A stretch of 38,721 nucleotides of DNA from Fumia sp045645505 (lineage in GTDB: Bacteria > Bacillota > Clostridia > Oscillospirales > Ruminococcaceae), in NCBI GenBank assembly GCA_045645505.1, contig JAZRIW010000007.1:1-38721 (forward strand). The letters run 5' to 3'. Every line of letters begins with the position of its first letter. Position 1 is the first letter of the stretch. Below, piece after piece: positions 22,910 to 31,461 of this stretch. The notes under the pieces were generated by a model. The model saw nothing but the letters and a program-made list of their open reading frames with translations, was not told the origin of the DNA and did no database searches. The position numbers and the translations under genes are program-made.

Positions 22910-24226
22910 ATGTTTGAAACATGGAGAAATGCTTTTAAGCTACCGGAACTTCGCAAGAAGATTTTGTACACTTTGCTCATGCTCCTTATTTTCCGCATCG
23001 GTTCTTTCATCACAGTTCCTTTCTTGAATGCTGAAGTGTTAAAAAATGTATTTAGCGCAGCCGCTTCCGATGGAAACTTTTTAAGTTACCTCAACGTTAT
23101 GACCGGTGGTGCGCTTTCGCAGGCAACAGTGTTTGCGATGTCAATTACACCTTACATTAATGCATCAATTATTATTCAACTTTTGACTGTAGCGATTCCT
23201 GCTTTGGAACGTTTGCAGAAGGAAGGCTCTGAAGGATATAAGAAAATCCAGAAGATTACAAGATATACCACTTTGGTATTGGCTTTACTTCAGGCAACAG
23301 CTTTCTATTTCTTGCTTAAAAACAACGAAACCGGTTCTGTAGTCAGATATACAAAAGGTTTCTCAGGTTGGTTTGCAGCAATAATTATAATTCTTTGCTT
23401 TACAGCAGGTACAGCATTGGTTGTTTGGATTGGTGACCGCATTTCAGAAAAAGGTATAGGCAATGGTATTTCCATCATTTTGTTTGCCGGTATTTTGTCA
23501 AGTGGACCTTCAGCATTGAGAACTCTCTTAGCTTGGTGGAAACTTGGCGCATCACAGCCAATTTACTATTTATACGTACCCTTGATTGTTGTTATCTTTA
23601 TTGCAATGGTTGCATTCATTGTATGGATGACAAATGCAGAACGTAGAATAGCAGTTTCCTATGCAAAACGTGTTGTAGGACGCAAAATGTATGGCGGACA
23701 GAATTCTCATATACCGATTAAAGTAAATATGAGTGGTGTTATGCCTATTATCTTTGCAATGAGCTTTATGTCATTGCCAAATATGATTGCAACATTCTTA
23801 GGCCCGAATGTTAATCCGAATGGATTCTGGGCAGCATTCTTCAAGCTTTTTAATTCAACAAGCGGATTTTATGCAGTAGTTTATTTCTTGCTTATCATTG
23901 GATTTAACTACTTCTATGTTGCAATTCAGTACAATCCTATTGAGATTGCTAACAATCTTCGTAAAAACAATGGTGCGATTCCGGGTCTTCGTCCCGGTAA
24001 ACCAACATCTGATTTTATCGCTCGTGTAATCTCCAAAATCACATTGCTTGGAGCATTGTGTTTAGGCCTCGTTGCGATATTCCCGATTATCTTTACTATG
24101 CTCACCGGCGCTAACGTATCTTTGGGTGGTACTTCTATCCTTATCGTTGTAGGTGTTGCTTTAGAAACAATGAAACAATTGGAATCTCAGATGATGATGC
24201 GCCACCATAAAGGTTTCTTAGAATAA
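22910..24226 (+). CDS. secY: Preprotein translocase subunit SecY
   Basis: 438 residues with ten membrane helices, the channel subunit of SecYEG. Visible signatures: ITPYINASIIIQLL near 80 (helix 2 region), GIGNGISIILFAGI near 180, and the cytoplasmic C5 loop NNLRKNNGAIPGLRPGKPT near 345, whose arginine is needed for SecA and ribosome binding. Standard place after rplO. Confidence 0.98.
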   Translation: MFETWRNAFKLPELRKKILYTLLMLLIFRIGSFITVPFLNAEVLKNVFSAAASDGNFLSYLNVMTGGALSQATVFAMSITPYINASIIIQLLTVAIPALERLQKEGSEGYKKIQKITRYTTLVLALLQATAFYFLLKNNETGSVVRYTKGFSGWFAAIIIILCFTAGTALVVWIGDRISEKGIGNGISIILFAGILSSGPSALRTLLAWWKLGASQPIYYLYVPLIVVIFIAMVAFIVWMTNAERRIAVSYAKRVVGRKMYGGQNSHIPIKVNMSGVMPIIFAMSFMSLPNMIATFLGPNVNPNGFWAAFFKLFNSTSGFYAVVYFLLIIGFNYFYVAIQYNPIEIANNLRKNNGAIPGLRPGKPTSDFIARVISKITLLGALCLGLVAIFPIIFTMLTGANVSLGGTSILIVVGVALETMKQLESQMMMRHHKGFLE

Positions 24227-24241
24227 GAAGGGAGCGTCCAA

Positions 24242-24874
24242 ATGAATTTAATTTTATTGGGTGCACCCGGTGCAGGTAAGGGTACACAGGCAGAGGTTAT
24301 CTGCGATGCCTTGAAAATACCGGCTATATCTACAGGAAACATTTTGCGTGAAGCAATCAAAAATGAAACTGCTCTGGGAATGGAAGCTAAATCCTTTATG
24401 GATGGCGGAAAATTGGTTCCCGACGAGATAGTTATTAATATTTTGAAGGAAAGACTTGAAAAGGATGACTGTAAGAATGGTTTTATCCTCGACGGATTTC
24501 CAAGAACTGTTCCACAGGCTGAAGCCTTGGATAAGATGGGTGTAAACATTGATCGCGTCATCGACATTGAAGTTGAAGATGAAAAGATAATGAAACGCCT
24601 ATCCGGAAGACGTGTTTGTGAAGATTGCGGAGCTTCCTACCATTTGGATTACAAGCCTTCTAAAGAAGAAGGTAAATGTGATAAATGTGGTGGAAAAACC
24701 GTACAGCGCAAAGACGACCACCCGGACACAATTAAGGAGCGTTTGCAGGTGTACCATCAGCAGACAGAACCTTTAAAAGATTACTATTATGCCACTGGCA
24801 AACTTATTGTTGTGGAAGGACAAGAAGATGTAGCCGATACCACGGCACTCACCTTAAAAGCTGTGGAGGCGTAG
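24242..24874 (+). CDS. adk: Adenylate kinase, zinc-containing long form
   Basis: 210 residues, catalysing AMP + ATP to 2 ADP. P-loop GAPGAGKGT at 7-15, DGFPRT at 84-89, and a LID domain with four zinc cysteines (Cys126, Cys129, Cys146, Cys149) as in Gram-positive enzymes. Conventional position between secY and map. Confidence 0.98.
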   Translation: MNLILLGAPGAGKGTQAEVICDALKIPAISTGNILREAIKNETALGMEAKSFMDGGKLVPDEIVINILKERLEKDDCKNGFILDGFPRTVPQAEALDKMGVNIDRVIDIEVEDEKIMKRLSGRRVCEDCGASYHLDYKPSKEEGKCDKCGGKTVQRKDDHPDTIKERLQVYHQQTEPLKDYYYATGKLIVVEGQEDVADTTALTLKAVEA

Positions 24875-24878
24875 TTTT

Positions 24879-25625
24879 ATGATAGTTTTAAAAACGCAAA
24901 CTGAGCTCGAAACAATGAAAAAGGCTTGTAAAATTTCGGCCGATGCATTGAACGTAGCTGAAGAGTGGATAAAACCGGATATTACTACTAAGGAAATTGA
25001 CCGCAAGATGTATGAATATATTACAAAATGCGGTGCAACTCCTTCCTTTCTTGGATATATGGGGTATCCTGCTTCCGCTTGTATTTCTGTAAATGATGTG
25101 GTTATTCACGGAATACCGTCGGATTACCGTTTAAAAAAAGGCGATATTGTTAGTATAGATGTTGGGGCTTACTATCAAGGTTTTCATGGTGATAATGCTT
25201 ACACTTTTATTGTGGGCGACACCTCAGATGAAAATAAATTGCTTTTAAAAGAAACACAAGCGAGTCTTATGAAAGGCATTGAGCAGGCTATAACAGGGAA
25301 TCGCATTGGAGATATTTCTAATGCAATAGAAACACATGTATCTCAGTTTGGGTATGGAATAGTCAGACGTTTTGTCGGACACGGTGTTGGTAAAAATTTA
25401 CATGAGGATCCGGAAGTTCCGAATTTCGGACGTCCCGGCAGGGGACCACGTCTGGTCGAGGGAATGACACTTGCTATTGAACCTATGATAAATCTTAGGG
25501 GAGATGAAGTGAAAGTTTTACCTGACGGCTGGACAACAAAAACTGTTTCGGGAACAGTATCTGCTCATTTTGAGCACACGATTGCTGTTACAAAGAATGG
25601 TCCTGTGATTTTGACAGTACGCTGA
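24879..25625 (+). CDS. map: Methionine aminopeptidase, type I
   Basis: 248 residues, removing the initiator methionine from new proteins. All five metal ligands are visible: Asp94 and Asp105 (DVGAYYQGFHGD), His168 (GHGVG), Glu201 (AIEPM) and Glu232 (FEHT). No N-terminal zinc-finger extension, so it is the bare catalytic form. It starts 4 bases after adk. Confidence 0.97.
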   Translation: MIVLKTQTELETMKKACKISADALNVAEEWIKPDITTKEIDRKMYEYITKCGATPSFLGYMGYPASACISVNDVVIHGIPSDYRLKKGDIVSIDVGAYYQGFHGDNAYTFIVGDTSDENKLLLKETQASLMKGIEQAITGNRIGDISNAIETHVSQFGYGIVRRFVGHGVGKNLHEDPEVPNFGRPGRGPRLVEGMTLAIEPMINLRGDEVKVLPDGWTTKTVSGTVSAHFEHTIAVTKNGPVILTVR

Positions 25626-25644
25626 TTATTTGGAGGAAGTTAAA

Positions 25645-25908
25645 ATGCCTCAGTTAAAAACAGGTTCGTTAGTTCAAAGTATCAGCGGACATGATAAAGG
25701 ATTTTTTGCGGTGGTAAATATTGACAATAATTTTGTATATATTGCAAATGGAAAGTCAAGATTAATTGAGAACCCAAAGAAGAAAAATCCTAAACATTTG
25801 AGAGTGTCCGATATAGTTTTTGACCTCAAGCGAATGGAAACTAACAAAAAACTGAAAAAAGCTCTTTGGCCGTTTAACTACGGCGAGCTTACGCCATCTG
25901 ATGATTAG
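25645..25908 (+). CDS. KOW-domain RNA-binding protein (L14e-like)
   Basis: An 87-residue protein from ATG 25645, after TTGGAGG; an in-frame TTG at 25630 overlaps that site. The N-terminal KOW pattern reads KTGSLVQSISGHDKGFFAVV, followed by a basic NPKKKNPKHL segment. Such proteins sit between map and infA in many Firmicutes and are thought to bind RNA or ribosomes. The exact role is unknown. Confidence 0.85.
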   Translation: MPQLKTGSLVQSISGHDKGFFAVVNIDNNFVYIANGKSRLIENPKKKNPKHLRVSDIVFDLKRMETNKKLKKALWPFNYGELTPSDD

Positions 25909-25920
25909 GAGGGAAATACC

Positions 25921-26139
25921 TTGTCTAAAGACGATGTAATCGAAATAGAAGGTGTTGTTAAGGAATCACTGCCAAACGCAACATTTAAAGTAGAGCTACC
26001 TAATGGTCATACCATTTTAGCTCATATATCTGGAAAATTAAGGATGAATTTTATCCGTATTCTTCCTGGAGATAAGGTGACTGTAGAGATGTCACCATAT
26101 GATTTAACAAAAGGACGCATTACATGGCGTTCTAAGTAA
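25921..26139 (+). CDS. infA: Translation initiation factor IF-1
   Basis: 72 residues, TTG start after GGAGGG. An OB-fold with the typical IEIEGVVKESLPNATFKVEL start, ILAHISGKLRMNFIRILPGD core and DLTKGRITWR end. It binds the 30S A site during initiation. Confidence 0.98.
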   Translation: MSKDDVIEIEGVVKESLPNATFKVELPNGHTILAHISGKLRMNFIRILPGDKVTVEMSPYDLTKGRITWRSK

Positions 26140-26170
26140 ACATGAACTGTTCACAAGGAGGTAATTTCAA

Positions 26171-26284
26171 ATGAAAGTAAGACCTTCCGTTAAGCCCATC
26201 TGCGAAAAGTGTAAAGTTATTAAACGCAAAGGCAAAATAATGGTTATTTGCGAGACGAAAAAGCACAAACAACGTCAGGGTTAA
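26171..26284 (+). CDS. rpmJ: Large ribosomal subunit protein L36, zinc-binding form
   Basis: A 37-residue gene read directly from the gap between infA and rpsM. It starts MKVRPSVKPICEKCK after AAGGAGG. The zinc ligands C-x2-C, then Cys and His in CETKKHKQRQG, are complete, and 37 residues is the usual length. Last protein to join the 50S near the peptidyl transferase region. Confidence 0.97.
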   Translation: MKVRPSVKPICEKCKVIKRKGKIMVICETKKHKQRQG

Positions 26285-26358
26285 TGAGATTAACCTATGT
26301 TAGATGGCAATAAACTTAAGTACTGCGGGAAATTTCCTGCATTGGAGGTGCAACTTTA

Positions 26359-26727
26359 ATGGCTCGTATAGCTGGTGTTGACTTGCCGAGAGAAAAAAGA
26401 ATCGAAATCGGTTTGACTTATATTTTCGGTATTGGTCGTAAATCTGCTAACGATATCCTCGAAGCTACAGGTATTAATCCGGATACAAGAGTAAAAGACT
26501 TGACCGAAGAAGATGCTACAAAACTTCGTGAGTATATCGATAAAAACTATGAAGTTGAGGGCGATTTAAGAAGAAATGTTGCTCTGAACATCAAGAGATT
26601 GGTCGAAATTGGCTGTTACCGTGGTGTGCGTCATAGAAAAGGTTTGCCTGTAAGAGGTCAGAGAACCAAAACTAATGCACGTACAAGAAAAGGCCCGAAA
26701 AAGACCATCGCAAACAAGAAGAAATAA
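26359..26727 (+). CDS. rpsM: Small ribosomal subunit protein S13
   Basis: 122 residues beginning MARIAGVDLPREKR, with the basic C-terminus VRGQRTKTNARTRKGP that contacts P-site tRNA. GGAGGTG precedes the ATG. A small GC-rich palindrome lies in the 74-base gap before it. Confidence 0.98.
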   Translation: MARIAGVDLPREKRIEIGLTYIFGIGRKSANDILEATGINPDTRVKDLTEEDATKLREYIDKNYEVEGDLRRNVALNIKRLVEIGCYRGVRHRKGLPVRGQRTKTNARTRKGPKKTIANKKK

Positions 26728-26746
26728 TAGGGAGGGATAATGACAA

Positions 26747-27145
26747 ATGGCAAAGGTTGCTAAAAAAACCACCGTTCGCAGACGTCGTGAACGTAAAAAT
26801 ATCGAGCGTGGCGCCGTTCATATCCAGTCCACCTTTAACAACACCATTGTTACTATCACAGATACTCAGGGAAATGCTATTTCTTGGGCAAGTGCCGGTG
26901 AAATGGGATTCAGAGGCTCTAAAAAATCTACTCCTTTTGCTGCTCAGACAGCTGCTGAAACTGCTGCAAAAGCTGCAATGGAGCATGGCCTTAAAATTGT
27001 TGAAGTATATGTAAAAGGACCTGGTTCCGGAAGAGAAGCTGCGATCAGAGCATTGCAGGCTGCTGGTTTGGAAGTACGCATGATTAAAGACGTAACTCCC
27101 ATCCCACACAACGGATGTCGTCCGCCAAAAAGAAGACGTGTGTAA
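26747..27145 (+). CDS. rpsK: Small ribosomal subunit protein S11
   Basis: 132 residues with an alanine-rich core (AAQTAAETAAKAAMEHGLK), the KGPGSGREAAIRAL motif and the invariant end TPIPHNGCRPPKRRRV. It forms the 30S platform near the mRNA exit. Confidence 0.98.
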   Translation: MAKVAKKTTVRRRRERKNIERGAVHIQSTFNNTIVTITDTQGNAISWASAGEMGFRGSKKSTPFAAQTAAETAAKAAMEHGLKIVEVYVKGPGSGREAAIRALQAAGLEVRMIKDVTPIPHNGCRPPKRRRV

Positions 27146-27165
27146 TGTTTAGGAGGTGCAAGTAA

Positions 27166-27792
27166 ATGGCAAGATATACTGGTGCAGTATGTAGGCTTTG
27201 TCGCCGTGAAGGACAGAAATTGTTCTTAAAGGGTGCTAAATGTTACTCCGAGCATTGCCCCGTAGCAGCAAGAAACTATGCTCCCGGCCAGCATGGTCAG
27301 AGTCGTAAAAAAGTTTCTGAGTACGGTTTGCAGCTCAGAGCTAAACAAACTGCAAAACGTTATTACGGCGTTTTGGAAAGTCAATTCAGACATTATTTCG
27401 AAATTGCTGAAAGAAAACCCGGTATGACCGGTGAAAACTTGCTTCGTTTGTTGGAATGCAGACTCGATAATATTGTTTATCGTGCAGGTTTTGCTAATTC
27501 CAGAGCAGAAGCAAGACAATTAGTTGTTCATAATCATTATAAACTCAATGGCAAGAAAGTTAATATTCCTTCCTTACTTGTAAGAGAGGGAGATGTTATC
27601 ACTGTTTCTGAAAAATCTCGCCAGAGTGATAAATTCAAGGCAATTGATGATGCATGTGGTTCCAGACCTGTTCCTATGTGGTTGGAAGCAGACAAGACAA
27701 ACTATTCTGTTAAAGTTCTTCGTATGCCCAATCGTGATGACATTGATTTGGAAGTAGAAGAGCATCTCATCGTCGAGTTGTACTCCAAATAA
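27166..27792 (+). CDS. rpsD: Small ribosomal subunit protein S4, zinc-binding type
   Basis: 208 residues. The N-terminal zinc motif is Cys9, Cys12, Cys26 and Cys31, followed by YAPGQHGQ and the S4 RNA-binding domain (ECRLDNIVYRAGFANSRAEARQLVVH). An assembly initiator for the 30S; in Bacillus it also controls its own synthesis. Confidence 0.98.
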   Translation: MARYTGAVCRLCRREGQKLFLKGAKCYSEHCPVAARNYAPGQHGQSRKKVSEYGLQLRAKQTAKRYYGVLESQFRHYFEIAERKPGMTGENLLRLLECRLDNIVYRAGFANSRAEARQLVVHNHYKLNGKKVNIPSLLVREGDVITVSEKSRQSDKFKAIDDACGSRPVPMWLEADKTNYSVKVLRMPNRDDIDLEVEEHLIVELYSK

Positions 27793-27852
27793 TATTATTT
27801 TGTATATTATTTTGAAAGTGCACGATTATTATACTGCTTAGGAGGGTTATAA

Positions 27853-28803
27853 ATGATTGAGATAGTAAAGCCAGTAATAGAGACAGCCGAGATGAAGTCG
27901 GACGGTACTTACGGAAGATTTGTATTGGAACCTCTCGAGCGTGGCTTCGGCACTACTTTGGGTAACAGCTTAAGAAGGGTGCTGCTCTCCTCGCTTCCCG
28001 GTGTAGCAGTAACATCAATTAAAATTGATGGCGTTCAACACGAATTTTCAACCGTACCGGGCGTAAAAGAAGATGTTACAGAGATCGTCCTTAATATGAA
28101 AGGATTGATTGCAAAAATTCATGGTGAAGCTCCCAAGACAATTCATGTGGAAGCTGAAGGTGAATGTGAAGTTACAGCCGGCGATATTAAAGTGGATTCC
28201 GAGGTTGAGATTCTTGACCCGGGTATGCATATTGCAACTTTAGGCGCAGGGGCAAAACTTTATATGGAAATAGTTATCGACAGAGGTCGTGGTTATATTC
28301 CAAGTGATCGCAATAAGCAGAATCTTCAGAATGTAATCGGTGCTATTCCTGTTGACAGCATCTATACACCCGTACTCAAAGTTAACTATACTGTTGAAAA
28401 TACACGTGTAGGACAGATTACCGACTACGATAAATTGACAATTGAAGTTTGGACAGATGGGACTATTTCAGCGAAAGAGGCAATCTCTCTGGGAGCCAAG
28501 GTTCTCAACGAGCATCTTAATCTCTTCGTGGATTTGTCAGATGAGGTATATACGGCTGATATTATGGTCGAAAAAGATGATAAAGGTAAAGAAAAAGTCT
28601 TGGAGATGACCATTGAGGAGCTTGACTTGTCTGTTCGTTCCTTCAACTGTTTGAAACGTGCCGGAATCAACACGGTAGAAGATTTAATCAGCAAGTCCGA
28701 GGAAGAAATGATGAAAGTCAGAAATCTCGGAAGAAAATCGTTGGAAGAAGTATTGGCAAAACTCGATGAATTGGGATTTAGCCTTTCTCCCTCTGACGAA
28801 TAA
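27853..28803 (+). CDS. rpoA: RNA polymerase alpha subunit
   Basis: 316 residues. The N-terminal dimerisation domain begins near EPLERGFGTTLGNSLRRVLLSSLPG. A flexible linker near 230-245 leads to the C-terminal domain (LDLSVRSFNCLKRAGINTV and KVRNLGRKSLEEVLAKL) that touches UP elements and activators. Standard length and place after rpsD. Confidence 0.98.
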   Translation: MIEIVKPVIETAEMKSDGTYGRFVLEPLERGFGTTLGNSLRRVLLSSLPGVAVTSIKIDGVQHEFSTVPGVKEDVTEIVLNMKGLIAKIHGEAPKTIHVEAEGECEVTAGDIKVDSEVEILDPGMHIATLGAGAKLYMEIVIDRGRGYIPSDRNKQNLQNVIGAIPVDSIYTPVLKVNYTVENTRVGQITDYDKLTIEVWTDGTISAKEAISLGAKVLNEHLNLFVDLSDEVYTADIMVEKDDKGKEKVLEMTIEELDLSVRSFNCLKRAGINTVEDLISKSEEEMMKVRNLGRKSLEEVLAKLDELGFSLSPSDE

Positions 28804-28827
28804 TCTGAAGGTTAGGAGTGAATTTCA

Positions 28828-29169
28828 ATGCCAGGTAGCAGAAAACTTGGAAGAAGCTCAGATCATAGAAAAGCTATGCTTAGAGCAATGGTTACTTTTT
28901 TACTTGAAAATGGTAAAATTGAAACTACAGTGACAAGAGCCAAAGAAGTTCGTGCGATGACCGAGAAAATGATTACTCTCGGAAAATCCAACAATCTCCA
29001 CTCCAAACGTCAAGTTCTTGCATATGTAACTAAAGAAGGCGTTACAAAGAAGTTATTTGATGAAATTGCACCCAAATACGCAGACAAAAATGGTGGTTAT
29101 ACAAGAATCATCAAAATTGGTCCGCGTCGCGGAGATGCAGCGGAGATGGCAATTATCGAATTGGTATAA
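28828..29169 (+). CDS. rplQ: Large ribosomal subunit protein L17
   Basis: 113 residues starting MPGSRKLGRSSDHRKAMLRAM, with the signature ETTVTRAKEVRAMTEKMI and a C-terminal TRIIKIGPRRGDAAEMAIIELV. Last gene of the cluster. In many Clostridia an ECF transporter operon follows; here a terminator does. Confidence 0.98.
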   Translation: MPGSRKLGRSSDHRKAMLRAMVTFLLENGKIETTVTRAKEVRAMTEKMITLGKSNNLHSKRQVLAYVTKEGVTKKLFDEIAPKYADKNGGYTRIIKIGPRRGDAAEMAIIELV

Positions 29170-29197
29170 CGTTACTAATCTCACATTTGAGATAAAT

Positions 29198-29232
29198 AAA
29201 AGGGTAGTAGCTATTTGCTACTACCCTTTTTG
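29198..29232 (+). terminator. Terminator of the S10-spc-alpha cluster
   Basis: Perfect 10-bp stem GGGTAGTAGC (29202-29211) / GCTACTACCC (29217-29226), loop TATTT, then TTTTT. Confidence 0.93.
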
Positions 29233-29241
29233 TTTTTTGTC

Positions 29242-29270
29242 TTGAAAAAATCTTAGTAAGATAGTATAAT
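29242..29270 (+). promoter_or_regulatory. Promoter of the 35-residue membrane peptide gene
   Basis: TTGAAA (29242-29247), 17-base spacer, TATAAT (29265-29270), directly after the operon terminator and 29 bases before the start codon. Confidence 0.85.
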
Positions 29271-29299
29271 TTTATTATACTTATCAGAAGGGGATAATT

Positions 29300-29407
29300 A
29301 TGAAAAAGAATATAGTCGTAAGAGTTTTATCTTTGGTTTTAGTGATACTTATAGTAGTTGGCGCATTAGGTGGCGGAATTTATGCAATATTTTCAGGACT
29401 TAATTAA
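29300..29407 (+). CDS. Small single-pass membrane peptide, 35 residues
   Basis: A short frame with a complete transcription unit: strong promoter, AGAAGGGGA 6 bases before the ATG, TAA stop, then a terminator. It starts MKKNIVVRVL, has one hydrophobic helix over about residues 5-30 and ends FSGLN. Positive N-terminus suggests an N-in orientation. The size and shape resemble known small Gram-positive membrane peptides such as Prli42 or DUF4044-type proteins, but no sequence match can be claimed. It could also be a type I toxin-like peptide; no antisense RNA was recognised. Function unknown. Confidence 0.75.
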   Translation: MKKNIVVRVLSLVLVILIVVGALGGGIYAIFSGLN

Positions 29408-29437
29408 AAACGAGCATCATTTATGATGCTCGTTTTT
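29408..29437. terminator. Bidirectional terminator between the small peptide and AEC genes
   Basis: Stem CGAGCATCAT / ATGATGCTCG around TT, flanked by A5 and T6, so it works on both strands. It directly follows both stop codons. Confidence 0.9.
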
Positions 29438-30357
29438 TATTTTATATTCATTGCAGTTGCAATAATAATTGGCATTGTTATAATCGAAAGTAAGGTTGAG
29501 ACGGAAACTAATGTGGCAGAAAATTCTGTATCAAGGTTAAATTTTTCAGAGAACATAGTAGTTGAAGCGGCAATAGGTGCAGAAACCGCAATTATGATTG
29601 AAATTAAAATAGTGCTTTCGATTTTTAAAAGAAAAAGTATTCCGATAATAATAAAAGGAGAAAGAATTAATTTATACGCAATAGTGAGAAATGTCATAAA
29701 TCCTTTTATGTTAAATTTTGCAGTCGCTAGGTGAAATCCTATTATGAACATGGGAAGAGGGGTGTTCATAGAAGCGAAATATCCTATAGGTTTTAAAATT
29801 ATTTCAGGAACAGAAAATGGCATAAAGAATAAAATAAGTCCAAAGAAAGTGCCGATTACACCCGGATTTATTATAATTTTTTTGAGAGAAAGGTATTTTA
29901 TATCTCCGCTTATTATGAAAATTCCGTAGGTCCAGTTTACTATGTTAAATACTGCTACGAAGATTGCACCATAAAATATTCCGTCTTCACCTAAAATGGC
30001 TTGTTGCAGAGGAAGAGCCATAAATCCGGCATTGGAGAAAACAGTAGCATATCGGAATATCTTTTTTCGGGTTTCAGATTTATCTTTAATAAAAATCAGT
30101 GATATGATGATGTTTACAGCAAAAGACAAAATCGCTGCACCAAATGTGGTTAAAAGTGAAATTAAAAGGTCGGGGTTAAATTCTCTTGCAAATGAATTTA
30201 TTATAACACAAGGAGTTACGATGTATAATACAAAATCTGTTAATTGTTTTATTGTGGTTAAATTTAAAAACTTAATTTTGTTACAGATAAAACCTACGGC
30301 AACTAATACAAATAATATGAAAACTTGTGTCGATACTATTATGATATTATCAATCAT
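29437..30357 (-). CDS. AEC family transporter (auxin efflux carrier type)
   Basis: 306 residues, about ten membrane helices in two five-helix halves, as usual for AEC carriers. The first helix region FILFVLVAVGFICNKIKFL and the TPCVIINSF loop are typical; a second-half loop APIAASTTMFSEKFN near 270-284 matches the family. Members export or import organic acids, amino acids or related solutes; the substrate here is unknown. AAGGAG precedes the ATG. It lies 78 bases downstream of the sugar isomerase on the same strand and probably shares its transcript. Confidence 0.87.
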   Translation of the reverse strand: MIDNIIIVSTQVFILFVLVAVGFICNKIKFLNLTTIKQLTDFVLYIVTPCVIINSFAREFNPDLLISLLTTFGAAILSFAVNIIISLIFIKDKSETRKKIFRYATVFSNAGFMALPLQQAILGEDGIFYGAIFVAVFNIVNWTYGIFIISGDIKYLSLKKIIINPGVIGTFFGLILFFMPFSVPEIILKPIGYFASMNTPLPMFIIGFHLATAKFNIKGFMTFLTIAYKLILSPFIIIGILFLLKIESTILISIIIAVSAPIAASTTMFSEKFNLDTEFSATLVSVSTLLSIITMPIIIATAMNIK

Positions 30358-30435
30358 TATTTTTCTCCTTTTTGTTTTTTAAAAAGAGCACTAAAACATC
30401 GGGCAGTATTTCCCCGGAAATAGATATAGATAGTA

Positions 30436-31326
30436 TTATTCTTCAAAACAATCGTAAGAAGTTAAAATGTGTTTTCCAATGTTATATAAAAGACTTTCTG
30501 CTTGAACTCTGAGTTCAAGGGGAACAAGTTTTAAGCGTTCGTCATCGGGGAAAGGTTTTCTTTCAGCAGGCTGTAAAAACATATTATCAGCTTCAAAAGT
30601 AAAATATCCTTTATATCCAATTTCTAAAAGTCCGTGCATCAATGCGTCAAAATTTAAGTTTCCAAAAAAAGGAATAAGGTGTGAGTCGAGTAATCCTTCA
30701 TTGTCGTGAACATGTAAGGCATAGACGTGGTCACCTAAAATTTTGAGGGCATCATATGGATTTAAAGGCTGTTGATTTCCGTGGCCCGTATCCCAGCAAA
30801 TGTGAAAAAGGGGATGGTTTACAAGTTCTACCAATTTTAAAATATCGGGAGCATTATCTGCCCAGTAGGTGTTTTCAAGACACATTATATTGAAGTTTTC
30901 GAGCAAAATGTTTATGTTATATTCTTCAGCAACTTTTAAAATATCATCAAAAAAGATTTTGTTTTTTGCAAAACTTTCTTCTTTGTCCATTCCTTCTTCC
31001 CAGTCCGCGTGAACGACCAGATTTTTTATACCGAGTTCAGCACAAAGTTTTATAGAAAATTTTGTGGCTTCTACGAGTTCAGGGTCTGTTAATGGTTTAC
31101 CCATAGGTGCATGTGCCTGAACAAAGGTAAGCTCTAATTCTTCTGCAAGGGATTTTATTGATTTGAGATGTTCTTCGGGATTGTTACCGAAGAAAGCATC
31201 TTTTTTTCGGTAATCGGTACCGAAGTTGTAGTCAATATATTTAAATCCTGCCTCGGCAATATATTTTATCGACTGTTCTTGAGTGGTGAATTTTGCAAAA
31301 TCACCTGTTGTGGTCGCAAGTTTCAT
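30436..31326 (-). CDS. Sugar phosphate isomerase/epimerase (xylose isomerase-like TIM barrel)
   Basis: 296 residues from the ATG at 31326, after AAGGAG; a longer frame runs into the promoter. The AP-endonuclease-2-like TIM barrel shows LVVHADWEEG near 115-124, a metal-binding Glu in ILLENF near 155, CWDTGHGN near 195 and HVHDNEG near 224, then a final Glu in FTFEAD. These His, Asp and Glu residues bind a divalent metal. Family members isomerise or epimerise sugars or inositols; the exact substrate cannot be read. It is divergent from an MFS transporter, suggesting a sugar uptake and conversion module. Confidence 0.85.
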   Translation of the reverse strand: MKLATTTGDFAKFTTQEQSIKYIAEAGFKYIDYNFGTDYRKKDAFFGNNPEEHLKSIKSLAEELELTFVQAHAPMGKPLTDPELVEATKFSIKLCAELGIKNLVVHADWEEGMDKEESFAKNKIFFDDILKVAEEYNINILLENFNIMCLENTYWADNAPDILKLVELVNHPLFHICWDTGHGNQQPLNPYDALKILGDHVYALHVHDNEGLLDSHLIPFFGNLNFDALMHGLLEIGYKGYFTFEADNMFLQPAERKPFPDDERLKLVPLELRVQAESLLYNIGKHILTSYDCFEE

Positions 31327-31352
31327 AACATAACATCTCCTTGTAATAAATG

Positions 31353-31380
31353 ATAATACAAAATAAAATGAATAAGACAA
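31353..31380 (-). promoter_or_regulatory. Possible promoter of the sugar isomerase-AEC unit
   Basis: Minus strand TTGTCT (complement of 31375-31380), 16-base spacer, TATTAT (complement of 31353-31358). Confidence 0.5.
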
Positions 31381-31385
31381 AAAGG

Positions 31386-31414
31386 TTTACTTATAAACGA
31401 ATATATGGTAATAT
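31386..31414 (+). promoter_or_regulatory. Possible promoter of the MFS transporter
   Basis: TTTACT (31386-31391), 17-base spacer, TAATAT (31409-31414). Moderate match. Confidence 0.45.
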
Positions 31415-31461
31415 TATCTGAGAAAAAGTGATATTTTTAATATTTAAAACAGGGGGCAAAA

